Part shown: piece after piece, positions 18,707 through 19,722 of the stretch
Layout: each line of letters opens with the position of its first letter
How positions within the stretch are numbered: position 1 is the first letter of the stretch
Source of the DNA: Chrysochromulina tobinii
Lineage: Eukaryota > Haptophyta > Prymnesiales > Chrysochromulinaceae
DNA length: 19,722 bases
Direction: 5' to 3'
Assembly (NCBI GenBank): GCA_001275005.1
Contig: JWZX01002397.1
Span: 1 to 19,722 of the forward strand
Program-made: the position numbers and the translations under genes
The notes under the pieces: generated by a model
The model's database searches: none
Told to the model about the DNA's origin: nothing
The model's input: the letters and a program-made list of their open reading frames with translations, nothing else

Positions 18707-19722
18707 TCACGGTACATGTAATCCCCCTGTCGGTGCGATGCGGGGTGCGATGCGGTACGCGACGGTGAAAAAGTGGCTCCCTGAGCCACTCGACACAGCG
18801 TCGGAACAGGTGACAATGCGCATGCGAGAGTTGCCCGTCGCGCGAACAAACATGAGGTCGCGCGCCACGCCAGCGATGCACGCATCCCTACTTACTGTAT
18901 CGTGCCAGTCATCAACAACGGGCTTGCGCGCCTCCCTGATGTTTGGGCAAAGCCTACTAGGATGGCCTGCGTCGCACCTGTCGCAGGGTGGGCCTTGCGG
19001 CTCGAGCTGGCGAGCTGCCTCCGCCCAGTCCTGCTCAAAAAAGGCCACGGTGACTGCATCCACTTCCGTCATGTTCAAATAGCGAGAGGGCGGGCGCCTC
19101 CGCTGGCGCACAGCCTCGGTCATCTCCTGGTCAGAGAAGAGCTTACACTGTGCGTTGGCAAAGGCAGTCACGTGATCGTGCACGCTGCCCCGAACGTCAG
19201 CGGAGCGCCAATCCGGGGCTCCGAACATAAGGCAACACACTTTGCCCGAGACAATGCCGCAGGTCAACTTGTACTGTGAAGTGGAGCGATCCACGGCGGG
19301 CACTTCAAAGCCGATCGCGTGGAGATAGTCACGCAAATCGTCGGACACTCTGCACCCGTCGTAGAAATCGACGATCCTCGCTTCCATCCATAGATCCGGA
19401 TACGAGAGACGAGTCCAATTACCCGGCGCTGGGAAGTGCGGCCACGCAAAGGGAAAGTGTTCCGTCGGGCAGGCGGTAGTAACAAGAGCCGCATTTTCGC
19501 GCTCCACTGCGCGTAAGTTGACCCGGCGTGGGTCCGGTTGATCCTGACGCTTGCGCTTGCGCTCACGGCTTCTCCGCGCGTCGTCGTAAGCGCCAAACGC
19601 TGCCTGTGAACGCCGATAGGCCTTTAGGCGCAACATGGCCTCTGCTGGGTCAACACGCTCAGCGCCACTAGCGGCTTCAGCCTCGACGTAGGCATCGAGG
19701 CACACAGCATGCACATCCAGAT
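18707..19722 (-). CDS. Transposon-style zinc-knuckle/OTU-like protein, 5' partial
   Basis: The frame is open to the right window edge, so the N terminus is missing; about 338 residues are visible. Features in order: a basic stretch (RRSRERKRKRQ), a conserved-looking middle with YKLTCGIVSGKVCCL and HDHVTAFANAQCKL, a CCHC-like knuckle (CDRCDAGHPSRLC, near 18958-18996), and near the end SGSGSHFFTVAY. The last motif resembles the OTU cysteine-protease start (G-D-G-x-C-x-F) with the Asp and Cys replaced by Ser and His. HPT/HPS-type knuckles followed by OTU domains are, from memory, a common arrangement in mobile-element genes of haptophytes and other protists. The frame stops soon after the OTU-like motif, so the protease domain is missing, degraded or spliced on. 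A degraded element gene is likely. Confidence 0.55.
   Translation of the reverse strand, partial: LDVHAVCLDAYVEAEAASGAERVDPAEAMLRLKAYRRSQAAFGAYDDARRSRERKRKRQDQPDPRRVNLRAVERENAALVTTACPTEHFPFAWPHFPAPGNWTRLSYPDLWMEARIVDFYDGCRVSDDLRDYLHAIGFEVPAVDRSTSQYKLTCGIVSGKVCCLMFGAPDWRSADVRGSVHDHVTAFANAQCKLFSDQEMTEAVRQRRRPPSRYLNMTEVDAVTVAFFEQDWAEAARQLEPQGPPCDRCDAGHPSRLCPNIREARKPVVDDWHDTVSRDACIAGVARDLMFVRATGNSRMRIVTCSDAVSSGSGSHFFTVAYRIAPRIAPTGGLHVP

Overview
The window is GC-rich nuclear DNA of a eukaryotic alga, most likely a haptophyte such as a coccolithophore relative. The evidence is short GT-AG introns (about 80-220 nt) with GTGCGC/GTGAGC-type donors and CTGAC/CTGAT branch-site motifs, Kozak-like GCCACC-ATG-G starts, a predicted thylakoid-lumen protein with a bipartite plastid presequence, and transposon-type genes with SAP or zinc-knuckle modules. 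The organism call is inference from gene style, not from a marker gene.

Layout, left to right. (1) Positions 1-88 exactly repeat 8085-8172, the start codon and 5' flank of a lumenal-protein gene. A 10-T run and a 12-bp tandem repeat follow. (2) 255-6469 (+) is one seven-exon gene for a protein of about 1,811 residues. It has a GNAT-like segment, acidic repeats, a SAP motif and a transposase-like core, and its introns are loaded with CTGATGA motifs. (3) 6470-7500 holds no gene I can support. (4) 8088-7501 (-) is an intronless gene for a thylakoid-lumen, PsbQ-like helical protein. (5) 8173-9726 is mostly non-coding, with one weak exon candidate and small tandem repeats. (6) 12346-9727 (-) and 12555-14777 (+) are head-to-head paralogues. 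Each fuses a 3-hydroxyacyl-CoA dehydratase (HACD/PHS1/PAS2) membrane domain to the same Rossmann-type domain, but in opposite domain order. (7) 14778-15755 is intergenic with a strong GC hairpin. (8) 15756-17740 (+) is the coatomer delta subunit (delta-COP), rebuilt from four exons. (9) 17741-18261 is intergenic with a CTCA microsatellite. (10) 18262-19722 (-) is the 3' part of a transposon-style gene with a CCHC-like knuckle and a degraded OTU-protease-like motif, cut by the right edge.

The most interesting system is the divergent pair at 9.7-14.8 kb. HACD carries out the dehydration step of very-long-chain fatty-acid elongation. A fused nucleotide-binding domain, seen twice in permuted order behind one shared promoter interval, suggests a multi-step elongation enzyme. 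The minus-strand member has three introns, a one-base frame break just after the catalytic motif, and a leftover membrane segment at its C terminus. The plus-strand member is intronless and looks fully intact.
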